DNA of 24,204 nt from assembly GCA_000444245.1 (NCBI GenBank), contig ATSW01004934.1:1-24204 (forward strand). Reading direction: 5' to 3'. Both the position numbers and the translations under genes were made by a program. Below are positions 9,601 through 18,089 of the stretch, piece after piece. Below the pieces are notes generated by a model that was not told where the DNA came from, made no database searches, and saw only the letters and a program-made list of their open reading frames with translations. This DNA comes from Botryllus schlosseri. Lineage: Eukaryota; Chordata; Ascidiacea; Stolidobranchia; Styelidae. Within the stretch, counting starts at the first letter, position 1; every line of letters begins with the position of its first letter.

Positions 9601-12600
9601 AAGTAGTGTAACCCTCCAATTAGAAAGAGAAACTGGGGAATTCTCGGGCAGTTTTCACGGAGTTCTAACTTTCAATTTTAGGAAAATTTATGTCAAACCC
9701 AGAATTTCCTTCGCGCTTCACATCAAGTAGATATAGAGTTACAAATATGTTTTCACGAAAGTGAATATTATTTAGGTTGCATGTTGCATTGCACCGCATT
9801 GTCGCCCATATGACATATTTCATCACAGTAAATATTGCCCATCATAACGTTTGAAACTACCGTTTTGCAATCTAGCATTTACCCATCATATCGTAATCTA
9901 GCAGCCCATGCCGCGTTCTAATCTGGAGAAGTGGGTCCTGACTTTTTGAGCGTTAGATCTGTTTAGCAGACCACCGTTAAAACTGCCTCGACCAAAGACA
10001 TAAAATACATTTCCGCTTTTCTGATGTAGTATTGGTATTTCTCGTTCAATTTGCAGTATCGTTACTTAGAGTTCTAATTAGTTTCAGTTCTTTTGTATGG
10101 AGAACATGCATGTTAAAGTTTAAAAACAAGTGAAGCATCACCGTCTATTTTTTCCTAAAATACAATTACACTATATGGCATTTTTACGTTACGCCATATT
10201 TTTATCGTCGTATACGAATCGCGCAAAGTGTTTAGCATCGTGTCGATTTAACTTCTCCATATTGCTCTTCGACTAAACTAAAGGCAGTAATTTGCGTGAG
10301 GGAACATGCCATGACGTTTTCTAAAACGGCATGTTCGAGTAAACAAAAGATTAGTATCTCATTTGGTCATTTCCATAGCAAAATTATAATTTGCATCTCA
10401 CACGATGCAGTCGAATGCTCATGCTGTCGGAAATTTGCATCAATATGCATTGTACATGAATCTCTCTGCACCTTCGGCATAGCTCAATTTGCACATTTTG
10501 AAAGTCCATGCGAACGTATTAAGACCGTTTACAAAACTACTTACTTACTTGAGTAGATTTAAAGCAAGCAAATTCTACTTTTACTTCAAGTAGTTTTAGG
10601 TTGCTTATGGAAGAAGTACTTCTACTCGTACTTGAGTATATTTTTTCGTCGCTACTTCTACTTCTACTTGGGTAGATTTCCTGACTACTTTGACCACCTT
10701 TGGCGAAAACTCAGAACTATCTGTGGGCTGCTTGTCATATATGTTGCCCCTTCTGTTGTGGAGGCATAATTACTGCATTGCATTAACTAGGGTTGGATTA
10801 TCCGGATAACGGTTAACCGCAGTTTTTTTCCTATCCGATATCCGGATATAATTCTGCCGGTTAACCGGATAAATGAGTATCGTTGCTAATGCGTTTTACA
10901 CTTTTTAGTGAGTTTCAATAAATCTTATTATCAGTGTTGCGCGCGGCCACTTAGCAGGAAGCGTGCTGCCAATTAGCGAGATTCGTCTGTGCACAATGTA
11001 ACGCGACGCGATCTCCCGCTGAGATGATCGCGAAATTAGGTCATCGATTGCCACGCACTCGGCACTGGCCTGATTTATCGCGTCTTCAACAAGCCTAGTT
11101 CCGCTGGCTTGAAGAATCGCATCTGCAATAGGCCCTGTGCACACTATACCAACGCTGGCCTGCACAATCACATATCTGGATTGGCTTGGTGCGCACGATA
11201 TTATCGCTGGCCTGCACAATCGCATCTGCAATAGGCCTGGTAGGAAGGATATCATCGCTGGCCTAACTATCACTTCTCGGGCCTAGCATGCGTTGGCTCC
11301 TATCTCACGACTGGCTTTGAGATAATATGCCGTTAAGTGCATGTTAATTAGCGATTGTGATTTAAGAGTGACATCGCTAACTAATGACATCGAATATTCG
11401 CAAACATGTGCGACTAATGTGCGACTGTGTGTGCGTACATGAGCAATTTATATCCGATGATGCTTAATTCGAAGAAAAGATCGAACCCCCCCTTTTATTT
11501 CACCCCCATGTTATCTGCTGGCTACGCGCCTGATCACGTGAATCTCCTAAGGAGGAATTAGAGCGAGCTATCATGTCGGCGACAAATCCAGTATCACCTA
11601 TACTCGTCCATCCAGTTCACCAAACCTAAACAGAAGAATGGTCCAAAAGAAATGTAAAGTATTTGAAGTTTCTGGGAAACGACCTCCCAACCTGCAGACT
11701 AGAAGCGCTGTTTCCTATTCACCCCACTCTGTGAAGCAGAAAGAGCATTCAGTGCATGTCGACTCTTTGTTACAAACTCCGGTGTCTCGTCTACAGGATT
11801 CCACAATTGATACATTGTACTTTATAAGAAGGGCGTTGCAGAAGCAGTGAACATTAAATTTGCGTGATTTTTCTCGTATTAGCTCGTACTGCGCGTGTAC
11901 TGCACTTAGCAATTATTACCCGGTTAACCGGTCAGATAAATTCCAAATATACGGATATATCCGTTATCCTGATAGTAAATTTTTTTGATATCCGATCTAA
12001 CCCTAGCATTAACGTTTCGCCCAAGAGGTCAATCAATAATTGCACGTCGAGATTTAATGATGGTCTCTATCCAATGACTCGATATTTAAATTTAAGCTCT
12101 GCTGGCTATTCGAAGAATTATGCGTGTAACGTCACAAAATCATCATAACAAACAGTGTGGAGTAGGGCTCTTCAGAAATGACCTTTTTTCTCAAATCGTA
12201 CTCGCTACTTGATAAAATTGCTAGGTTGCCTAATTTAAGCCTACACACCAAATTTGGTTCAATTCCAACCAATAGCTGCATTGCTACAGGAGAAGAAAGT
12301 TTCAATTTATCATATAAAAATAAATAACAAAAAATTTGAAAATTTTCTGTTCACCCCATGAAGGTGTTAGGTTGTCTCTAGAAACGATGTTCAATAAATT
12401 TGGTTCAATTCCAACCAGTGGAAGCGGAGTTATTGCCGTCGAAAAATTTTGATTTGAATAAAATAATATTTACGGTGAGCACAACTATAATAAATGAACA
12501 TAGAATCGGTCACCGTAAATGCTATTTTATTCAAATCCAAAATTATATTTTTATTATTTATTTTTATATAATAAATAGAAACTTTCTTCTCCTGTAGCAA

Positions 12601-15600
12601 TGCGGCTACTGGTTGGCATTGAACCAAATTTGGTGTGTAGGCTTAAATTAGGTAACCTACCAATTTTATGAAGTAGCCAGTAGGATTTGAGAAAAAAAGT
12701 CATTTTTGAAGAGCCCTAGTGTGGAGCCATATATCCCTCGTCATTACCGAATGACGTATCGTATTATAGATAGTATAACAATCAACAAATAGAGATGAGA
12801 CATGTCAAAATCCAAATTTTAAGCATTGTTTGTTTGTTTGTGTTATTCATGGTGTTTGTCGACGTCAATGGTCATTGACACCAGGCCGACTGTAATCCAT
12901 AGTTTCGACGGCTGTGCTTCTCGTTAATTGGCATATCAATTGCGTTGGCGAAATGCCTATGGACGGAACTGGGCAACTATCACTGTGAATATTCGTGATC
13001 ATTTTTTTCATTTGGTCGTATTTTGACGGTAATCTTCTCAGATATTACCGTAGCAATGCAATGTACCGAGAAAACTCCTTCTCCAGACAAATAAACGTAT
13101 CTGCAATATTTTAGACTGTCATCACGGATGGGGCAACTACAGAAGTGGATGAAACATCAGCAAATACAGAAATGCCAACAGATATCGTCCACGAAACTAA
13201 AGGAATGACTGAGGTGAGCTGGCTACCGTAGATATTCTCAGTGATGAGGAGCCGCATGCAGACCTATACGATTGCTATTGAGCTGCATTGGAAGGGCAAA
13301 CATGCCTTCACGGGCTGTAGACATGCCTTCGGATTATGATTGCATCGAGGAAGCATATATATTGCTAAGGATTCGTGAAATTGATATCGAAATAGACGAT
13401 CCGAGAAAACCTTCTCCTGTCAATTTAGTTGTTGTTGTTGTTTTTGATATTCATGGTGTTTGTCGACTACTATCGGCATTTACACCAGGCCGATATTCCT
13501 ATTTTTTGCTTCGTATCTGCAGACTTGTACCACGACCCATTTCTAGACTTTTTGTAAGACACCGCTAGATGAGATGGCGAGGAAGAGCCTACTTGGGCAG
13601 GAATTCCGGAGTCGGCCTTATAGGTGGGACTCGAGCCCACAACCCACGGCGTTGTAGCTGTGGATTATACCACTACGCCACACCTGTCGATTTGTTGATG
13701 GATATCAAGTTTTCAGTCACGCATCAACACAGCCCAAGGATGCCACGACTTGGTGGCGTCACACTGGTACCCCCAAATACCATATACCAGTGCTTAGTAA
13801 GGACATAAACCTTCTACCCGAGAATATAGGAAAGTATGGTTCGTTGTGCTACAACATATCTTAATTATTTCTACCATAATGGAGAAAGTTTTTCTCGTAA
13901 AGATTTGTCATTTTTTATGTCAAAAAGTTTTTTCAGGTACATAAGGACAGACAGTTCCAACCAGAAGTGAAGATAAGTAGTACAATCTAACATTATATGC
14001 GAAAGCCCATACACGTAAATTTTGTCAAAATAAGTTTTTTAAGGTCAGAAAAAATTCGCCCGAGTAATGACATATCTGTGAAGTGGGGGATCAGCCCATC
14101 GCACTGCCATAGAGTACAATGAAATAGGTGTGGTCGAAAAACATGCCAAACTATCTTTATTGTGATGTAGAATTCGAAGCATTGGTATAGCACTGCGCAA
14201 TTCAATAATAGCTCCTAGGTCAGTCTGTTTCGCTAATTACCATATGATGCATCTGGGCGTGAATGGGACACCAGGAACTATAATTGTGAATATCCGTGAT
14301 TACATTTTTCTTCATTCAACTGTATTTGCAATGGAAAGCATTTAAACAGTGACCGTTTCAGATCTGATCGTAGCAATGCGATGTACCGATATAGCCCCTT
14401 CTGCAGACTAACAAACGTATTTGCAATATTTTAGGTTGCCACCACGGATGGTCAAACTACAGAAGTGGATGAAACATCGGCAAATGCAGCAGTACCAACA
14501 GATATCCACATCGAAACCGAAGGAACGACAGAGGTAAGCTGTATACTATATACAGTGTATAGTGTTTTTATCCTCAATGAAGAATAGCCTCCTATGGCAG
14601 AGCACACTCGCTTTCGTATGTGTGCATAACGCATACAATGATCATGATTGCAACGAGAGAGGATATATGTCGCTGTGGACTCGTGGAACGTGTATCAAAA
14701 TCGGCAATCCAATATAAATGCTGTTGATTCGATGTGGAGTACCACATTCACGTTATCACGTCGACTTTTAATACAAGACAACCTAGGAATGATACGACTC
14801 TATGGCGTTCCATTGCTATTTTTAATACCATTTATATCGTCCGAAGTGATCACCTTATTACGTCGCGGGTTGGAGTAATATCAAAAGTAATGATGTCATC
14901 ATCCTAAAATCCCACATTTAGCTTCCACTGAAGTGCGGCTCGTTTTAATTGGCATGTTAGTTACGTCCGTGAAACTCACATAGGCAGGACTAGGCAACTC
15001 ATTTCCAGAAAAGGATACCGATGATGCAGAAATGAATATATCGGTTGCACAACACACAAAGCTTAACAACGTAGTTAAGTAACATGGCCAACTATGGCAT
15101 CATGGCGATAAAGAAATAGTTTACCCATATCTATCATAAATCATTGGGGATACGAATTATATTTCTCTGTCTCAAATATAACCGAATAGGCCTACGTATC
15201 ATGTTTCAACGTAATTAGGTGGACACTCTGGGGGTGATATATATATTTCTTATGCTGACACGGTACTTGGGACAATATAATGTAGAAGAAACTAAACACA
15301 AACAATTGTAAAAAATACAACAAAATTATAGGCTACATAAAATTATGCTACACTTCTGCTGCTTGTTGTTATTCAAGGAAATTTCACAATAATGAAAATA
15401 GTAAGGTTGTTTGAGAGAATGAAACTTCCAATTACTAAGAATTGCATTTCAAAAACGAAGGTTAACCCAAATTCGCACCACCCCTAAAATATTACCTTCA
15501 ATATAGCAGCTGACGGATGGAATTTCAGCAAGGTCGAACAATGCTGTAATCAGACGAATCAGCATAGTGATTAAACACAATGGATAACATTTAAACAGAT

Positions 15601-18089
15601 CTTCGAATTTATGCAGGTCGATACTACGACCGATCTAGTTACTGGAACCGAAGAGACATCAGCGACGGAAACGACATATATTCATAGCCACGAAACGAGC
15701 GAGGTACCATTATTTACCGTGTATCGATGTATATTTTCGTAAAGCAATACGACAAATTCAATCTCCTGAAGCTTTATACAAATTATATCATCGTTCTTTG
15801 TATCCGAAAATTAGGCTACAATTCACCCTGTATATACAGCCTGAAATGACTACGTACGCTATTTCAATGAAACCATATCATTGCTTCGGTGGAGTCTGTG
15901 ATTGCCATCGATAAGATCATATATATACAGTACGTGTCGGTAGTATACTCGGCCTTCTGCTTTATAAACGAAACGCCTTCGTTCGAGGCGTTGGGGAATA
16001 CAAATATATATTCGTAATTTTATGCCCCTATGAAATCACTATACGCGTAATTTCGAGTACTCCAACAAACCGACAAATGTGAATCAGATCTTGTCGGTCG
16101 GTATCCGATTATAATGGACTCGGATTCGAGTAGGCTACTTAGATGCTATTTTACCGGCCACGTCTCGAAATAGATAAGAGTATATTGGCTATATTGTACT
16201 ACTATTCGTTCGAGTAGCCTATACTGCGGGTCATGTGAATTGAGTAATATTCTGGGCGGGCTGCATAATTTTCAAATTTCAAAATGGACCCCCCTCCCCC
16301 ACCACAAACACACACGCACGAATGATGCTGTATGCAGCGCGAGGAAAGATCCTCGCAGTGAAAAGGGCTGAATGCTCCTTTATTAGTGGTATATACACGT
16401 TATATTTGCACAAGTCGAACATGCTGCTGCTCACAATGTCACCAAATTATAAAATTAAAATTACACTGGAAAACTAGGTCTATAATGACTTGCGTTGAAT
16501 TGAAGTAGCCGCGATATAGTCCGTACGCCAGCAGCTGAACAGTGACCATCGTCATAGACACACTACTCCAAATGTTCATCAGTCCGGGTGGAAACACTGG
16601 AGAGGTATCAATAGACGGGATCGATGGCACACTTAAGTTCACATTTTTTACGACACGCGCGTTCCCGATATTACATTGGCGGTCCTGAAAAATGCTAACA
16701 GCTTATGGAAATCACGGTATTTTTTTTATCAAAAATGATTTTCCTGCAGTCACGTCCCAGAGAAAGGTTGCACCCACCCATCTGTTGGGGAGTAATGGTT
16801 CTTCGTCCAGCTAAATACAGCTTGAAAGGGGCAGTGTATAGTGCAATGGCCTGGGAAAACTATTTCACGCATGGTGAGAATCAACGAGGGTATTTCTTCA
16901 TGTCATCAAGCGGAATGCGACGCCCTACTTTCTACTGATCAAAATACGACCTATGCGTATCAACGGATAATATGCACCATCGGCATCAACTACTGCAGAG
17001 GTTCCCAATCTGTGACAGAATGGCCCAGTTCTAGACTTTTTAAATACGAGGAGGAGACTAGATAAACTACTAACAATTAGCTCGGAATTCTGTAGTCGAC
17101 CTCGGTCGGACTTGAATCCACAGCCCAATGGTGTTGCAGTTGTCGATGATACCACTAATACGCTATCTCGCCACTGCAAGTGGGCTATGAAAACATTTAT
17201 CACCCAAGTCTACTAAACTATGACTTTACTTTCTTTGTTTTATACCTTTAGTTAGATGTACTCATTAAGATTATTATTAATTAATAAAATCATGTTACGG
17301 TGCTTAGAACAACGAAGGTCTTTTTGCACCACAAACTAATATTATTATTAATATTTTAAAATTTACGCAATTGCTATCCCTGCAAACAGAAAGAAGTAAA
17401 CTTAAACTTGGCTTTACATATCTACATGACAAAGAAGTCAGCAAGCCACAGTCTTGACTAATGAGTCAATGAATATGAAACTAGGAAACTTGAAAGTTGA
17501 AACAAATATGTGGCCATTGATTTTTCAAAATTTTCGTAGAGTGTCACGATTTAAAAAAAGCGTTGCGAACCCCTAAGCTAGTGGTATGGTTGTCACTTCG
17601 TCATTTGTCGCACGAGAATTCTTCTACACTGCGTGATGTGATGCAATGTTGAAAATACTTTCGGAAAATTTCTGACTATCAAGGCTCCTCCTCGCAATCT
17701 GATCCATGTAAGCGGTGTCTTAAAATCCCTAGAAGTATGCCGTGCTAGAATTTATATATTATTATTGTAATAATAACTGTGATGCAAGTCGCTACGCAGC
17801 TACGGAATCAAAACAAAAAGTTACCGGCCTGGTGTAAATGACCATTGTAGCCGAAAAACACTATGAACGCCACTAAATAACAAGAGACAGAATTTATTTC
17901 CAAAATACGAGAATATAATCCGATGATATGGTGGCCAGCGATACGACCATTTGGATATCAAGTCAGCTGGTCACCGTATACTTGTCAGGCAGGCCTATAT
18001 GCAATAATATGTATAATGATAACAACTTGTAATTAACTCATTGTTTTCTTTTTTAGAGCACCTACGACTGGTATTACGAAGGATCATAA
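3610..18089 (+). CDS. Gene B: secreted Thr/Glu-rich repeat protein, seven exons
   Basis: Unrecognised gene; coordinates span first to last coding base. Exons are 3610-3666, 3771-3854, 5121-5204, 13115-13213, 14435-14533, 15617-15703 and 18057-18089. Every acceptor ends in AG, every donor starts with GT, and every junction is phase 0. The spliced frame stays open for 180 codons to TAA. The N-terminus is a signal peptide (MKVAAVLALVAVCVHGYP). Exons 3-6 encode variants of one acidic repeat of 28-33 residues, with about one third Thr, scattered Asp/Glu and a shared core (ADETSQ, VDETSA, VDETSA, TEETSA). There are no Cys after the signal and almost no basic residues past exon 2. The short tail is STYDWYYEGS. 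This composition suggests a heavily O-glycosylated, mucin-like secreted protein; that role is inference. A CRE/TATA promoter lies just upstream. Additional exons may exist in the large introns, and transcript evidence is absent. Confidence 0.7.
3771..3854 (+). CDS. Gene B exon 2 (acidic N-terminal region)
   Basis: Twenty-eight codons, phase 0 at both ends, with a consensus GTAAGT donor at 3855. The segment has PATFEDLSELSKDFDQD followed by TTTRK, so it is acidic and helical-looking and lacks the DETSA core of later exons. It carries most of the few basic residues of the mature protein; a dibasic RK near its end could be a processing site (inference). Confidence 0.7.
3855..5120. other. Gene B intron 2
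   Basis: A 1,266-nt intron. It contains a perfect 12-bp hairpin at 4273-4302 and a near-perfect 12-bp stem near 4151-4196. An exon-like segment at 4294-4339 would shift the frame and is not accepted. No transposon ends recognised. Confidence 0.5.
5121..5204 (+). CDS. Gene B exon 3 (Thr/Glu repeat 1)
   Basis: Twenty-eight codons after CTGTTCCAG, with donor GTATAA at 5205. Nine of 28 residues are Thr. The core TEADETSQ matches the later repeats, and the exon closes on ETTE, as exon 5 closes on GTTE and exon 4 on GMTE. It has the same length as exon 2. An overlapping frame that reads as Arg/Lys-rich is a shadow. Confidence 0.65.
5248..6440. mobile_element. hAT element (TGGTTCTCAA ends), apparently holding a second hAT
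   Basis: The left end CCGTGGTTCTCAA and right end TTGAGAACCACTG are inverted copies. The flanking 8-mers ATATAAAA (5240-5247) and ATATATAA (6441-6448) match at 7 of 8, a slightly decayed target duplication. CAGTGGTTCTCAA is a common hAT terminal sequence. The 1,193-bp element landed only 43 bp past the donor of gene B exon 3. No transposase is recognisable, and about 745 bp of the interior looks like a second insertion. Confidence 0.75.
5338..6082. mobile_element. Probable inner hAT element nested in 5248-6440
   Basis: The left end reads GAGATGGTTTCCAACGTTTT and the right end reads GGTTGGGAACTACTG, whose reverse complement CAGTAGTTCCCAACC resembles it. The flanking 8-mers (GCTCGATA and GGTTAATA) agree at 5 of 8, so the copy is old or the exact boundary is off by a base. 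No coding remnant recognised. Confidence 0.5.
6449..9423. other. Gene-free interior of gene B intron 3
   Basis: About 3 kb with no supported exon. A hAT-like left end may start at 7041. A 141-codon minus-strand open frame at 8372-8797 has no recognisable motif. AT-rich, with AATAAA-like words near 8270. Confidence 0.4.
7041..7115. mobile_element. Possible hAT-like end, unpaired
   Basis: CAGTAGTTCTCAAAACCTG resembles the CAGTGGTTCTCAACC hAT terminus, and the following sequence has the CTTGCGACTCG word often seen next to such ends. No partner end or target duplication was found, so this is at most a fragment. Confidence 0.3.
9432..10702. mobile_element. hAT element (CAGAGGTGGTCA ends)
   Basis: The termini are CAGAGGTGGTCA and, reverse-complemented, CAAAGGTGGTCA, flanked by a perfect 8-bp duplication GCGAAAAC (9424-9431 and 10703-10710). 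Both subterminal regions are packed with ACTTCTACTT/CTACTTGAGT words in opposite orientation, a style typical of hAT elements. The 1,271-bp body shows no recognisable transposase, so this is a non-autonomous copy. The intact duplication suggests a younger insertion. A related left end lies at 18527. Confidence 0.9.
11060..11281. repeat. 51-bp minisatellite inside the hAT element
   Basis: Units beginning CGCTGGCCTGCACAATCGCA recur at 11102, 11153, 11205 and 11256, spacings of 51, 52 and 51, with a weaker unit before. The units share CATCTGCAATAGGCC. Units are moderately diverged. It creates an open minus-strand frame (10905-11273) that I regard as an artefact of the repeat. Confidence 0.75.
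11715..11850 (+). pseudogene. hAT transposase C-terminal remnant
   Basis: One frame reads LCEAERAFSACRLFVTN (from 11715), matching the conserved ERxFS region of the hAT dimerisation domain. A second frame downstream reads SRLQDSTIDTLYFIRRAL up to TGA at 11850, matching the SRL...L.FL segment that normally follows directly. The switch of frame between them shows a frameshift. The host element keeps only this tail of what is normally a 500-800-residue enzyme, so it is inactive. Confidence 0.7.
12163..12718. mobile_element. Foldback-type hAT MITE with ~167-bp inverted arms
   Basis: The arms (12163-12329 and about 12550-12718) are long inverted copies at roughly 90% identity, starting TAGGGCTCTTCA. 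A perfect 8-bp duplication GTGTGGAG flanks the element (12155-12162 and 12719-12726). The interior holds a second, separate inverted repeat (12448-12478 against 12511-12542) and a third copy of the word TTTGGTTCAATTCCAACCA at about 12399. No coding capacity. Open frames over it are mirror images created by the palindrome. Confidence 0.93.
12826..12891 (-). repeat. SINE 3' fragment
   Basis: On the minus strand this reads GGCCTGGTGTCAATGACCAT and then CGACAAACACCATGAAT, followed by an AAAC-rich tail. It matches the 3' end of the full SINE at 13427-13682 and a third fragment at 17820. Only the last ~65 bp are present, consistent with 5' truncation during retrotransposition. Confidence 0.65.
12911..13395 (+). 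repeat. Tandem duplication block, copy 1 (holds exon 4)
   Basis: The block starts at TTCTCGTTAATTGGCATAT, runs through exon 4 and about 180 bp of following intron (to GATTGCATCGAGGAAGCATA and just beyond). Intron sequence on both sides resembles copy 2 (14222-14705), including the run into the acceptor, CAATATTTTAG in both. Duplicated introns show that genomic DNA was copied, not a cDNA. Confidence 0.75.
13115..13213 (+). CDS. Gene B exon 4 (Thr/Glu repeat 2)
   Basis: Thirty-three codons between CAATATTTTAG and GTGAGC. It encodes TTEVDETSAN, PTDI and HETKGMTE; nine residues are Thr. It aligns without gaps to exon 5, differing at 20 of 99 bases by hand count, giving 22 of 33 identical residues. 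Confidence 0.72.
13427..13682 (-). mobile_element. tRNA-derived SINE with target duplications
   Basis: Read on the minus strand, the head at 13682 starts GGTGTGGCGTAGTGG and then has GGCTCGAGTCC, good matches to the RNA polymerase III box A and box B of a tRNA. The body runs to a tail of repeated AAC at about 13430. Flanking direct repeats CCTGTCAATTT (13416-13426) and CCTGTCGATTT (13683-13693) differ at one base. This is a complete SINE layout: tRNA head, unrelated body, simple-repeat tail and target duplications. It lies in the intron after exon 4; copy 2 of the duplication lacks it, so it inserted after the duplication. Confidence 0.85.
13694..14221. other. Gene B intron 4, between duplication blocks
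   Basis: No coding region supported. Short plus- and minus-strand open frames here lack motifs. It separates the two exon-bearing blocks. Confidence 0.4.
14222..14705 (+). repeat. Tandem duplication block, copy 2 (holds exon 5)
   Basis: Second copy of the block at 12911-13395. Shared landmarks in order are a CGCTAATTACCATAT-like start, TGTGAATATCCGTGAT, TCGTAGCAATGCGATGTACC, TTGCAATATTTTAG at the acceptor, the exon, then TGATTGCAACGAG about 111 bp after the donor. Introns are clearly more diverged than the exon. Confidence 0.75.
14435..14533 (+). CDS. Gene B exon 5 (Thr/Glu repeat 3)
   Basis: Thirty-three codons between TTGCAATATTTTAG and a GTAAGC donor. It encodes TTDGQTTEVDETSANAA, PTDI and ETEGTTE, and is phase 0 at both ends. 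By hand count, 16 of the 20 base differences from exon 4 change the amino acid. Confidence 0.73.
14933..15005 (+). repeat. Partial third duplication block upstream of exon 6
   Basis: GCGGCTCGTTTTAATTGGCA followed by ACGTCCGTGAAACTCACATAGG and GGACTAGGCAACTC matches the start of block 1 (from about 12911). The match fades after about 70 bp, and exon 6 lies 610 bp further on, so the rest is diverged or interrupted. Confidence 0.6.
15006..15616. other. Gene B intron 5, distal part
   Basis: AT-rich with no supported coding region. A CATTTAAACAG word just before exon 6 is also found before exon 5, the only trace of the duplicated flank. Confidence 0.4.
15617..15703 (+). CDS. Gene B exon 6 (Thr/Glu repeat 4)
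   Basis: Twenty-nine codons between TTTATGCAG and a GTACCA donor. It encodes VDTTTDLVTGTEETSATETT and then HETSE; ten residues are Thr. The core TEETSA aligns with VDETSA of exons 4 and 5. The donor is weaker than the others, so exon skipping here would be possible without loss of frame (inference). Confidence 0.65.
15704..16995. other. Gene B intron 6, proximal part
   Basis: No exon accepted. A 7-bp hairpin (AACGCCT/AGGCGTT) lies at 15972-15992. A minus-strand open frame at 16439-16684, behind a CATTTTTCAG acceptor-like site, encodes 81 residues with a hydrophobic stretch, but no partner exon was found. Confidence 0.35.
16996..17176 (-). repeat. tRNA-like repeat with hAT-like end
   Basis: On the minus strand, TAGCGTATTAGTGG (box A-like) is followed by GGATTCAAGTCC (box B-like) and a body resembling that of the 13427 SINE (TCTAGAA, CTCCTCG words). 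The plus-strand left end CAGAGGTTCCCAATCTGTGA looks like a hAT terminus instead of a SINE tail. No target duplication was found. It could be a SINE variant or a MITE that has captured a tRNA-like sequence. Confidence 0.55.
17820..17885 (+). repeat. SINE 3' fragment, opposite orientation
   Basis: GGCCTGGTGTAAATGACCAT then GCCGAAAAACACTATGAA matches the 3' end of the 13427 SINE and ends in AATAACAAG. Another 5'-truncated copy, in the opposite direction to the others. Confidence 0.6.
18057..18089 (+). CDS. Gene B exon 7 (terminal exon)
   Basis: After a strong pyrimidine tract (TTGTTTTCTTTTTTAG), ten codons STYDWYYEGS and TAA follow in phase 0. The aromatic, acidic tail differs from the repeats. 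Candidate poly(A) signals ATTAAA occur at 18433-18438 and 18476-18481; neither is certain. Other terminal exons cannot be excluded. Confidence 0.6.
   Translation, partial: STYDWYYEGS

Larger units (their letters stand above)
10788..12005. mobile_element. hAT deletion derivative with transposase remnant
   Basis: The ends TAGGGTTGGATTATCCGGAT and (reverse-complemented) TAGGGTTAGATCGGATA are inverted copies, flanked by a perfect duplication GCATTAAC (10780-10787 and 12006-12013). Subterminal regions carry several TCCGGATA/GGTTAACCG words. The element keeps a tail fragment of a hAT transposase near its right end and a ~51-bp tandem repeat in its left half, so it is probably a shortened autonomous element. 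At 1,218 bp it is far below the 2.5-4 kb of complete hATs. Confidence 0.92.

Noticed and set aside
10905-11273. 122-codon minus-strand open frame
   Set aside because: It is produced by the 51-bp tandem repeat inside the hAT element, not by a gene.
11060-11281. Regularly spaced repeats reminiscent of a CRISPR array
   Set aside because: The ~51-bp units are tandem without unique spacers, and the DNA is eukaryotic.
12400-12627. Two similar 65-codon open frames on opposite strands
   Set aside because: They are mirror images caused by the foldback element and its inner palindrome.
13620-13682. Possible functional tRNA gene on the minus strand
   Set aside because: Box A and B are good but the cloverleaf is not convincing, and it is the head of a SINE with a body, tail and target duplications.
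16705-16938. 77-codon plus-strand open frame and an antisense open stretch at 16695-16850
   Set aside because: They overlap on opposite strands, neither has a recognised motif, and neither joins gene B in phase.
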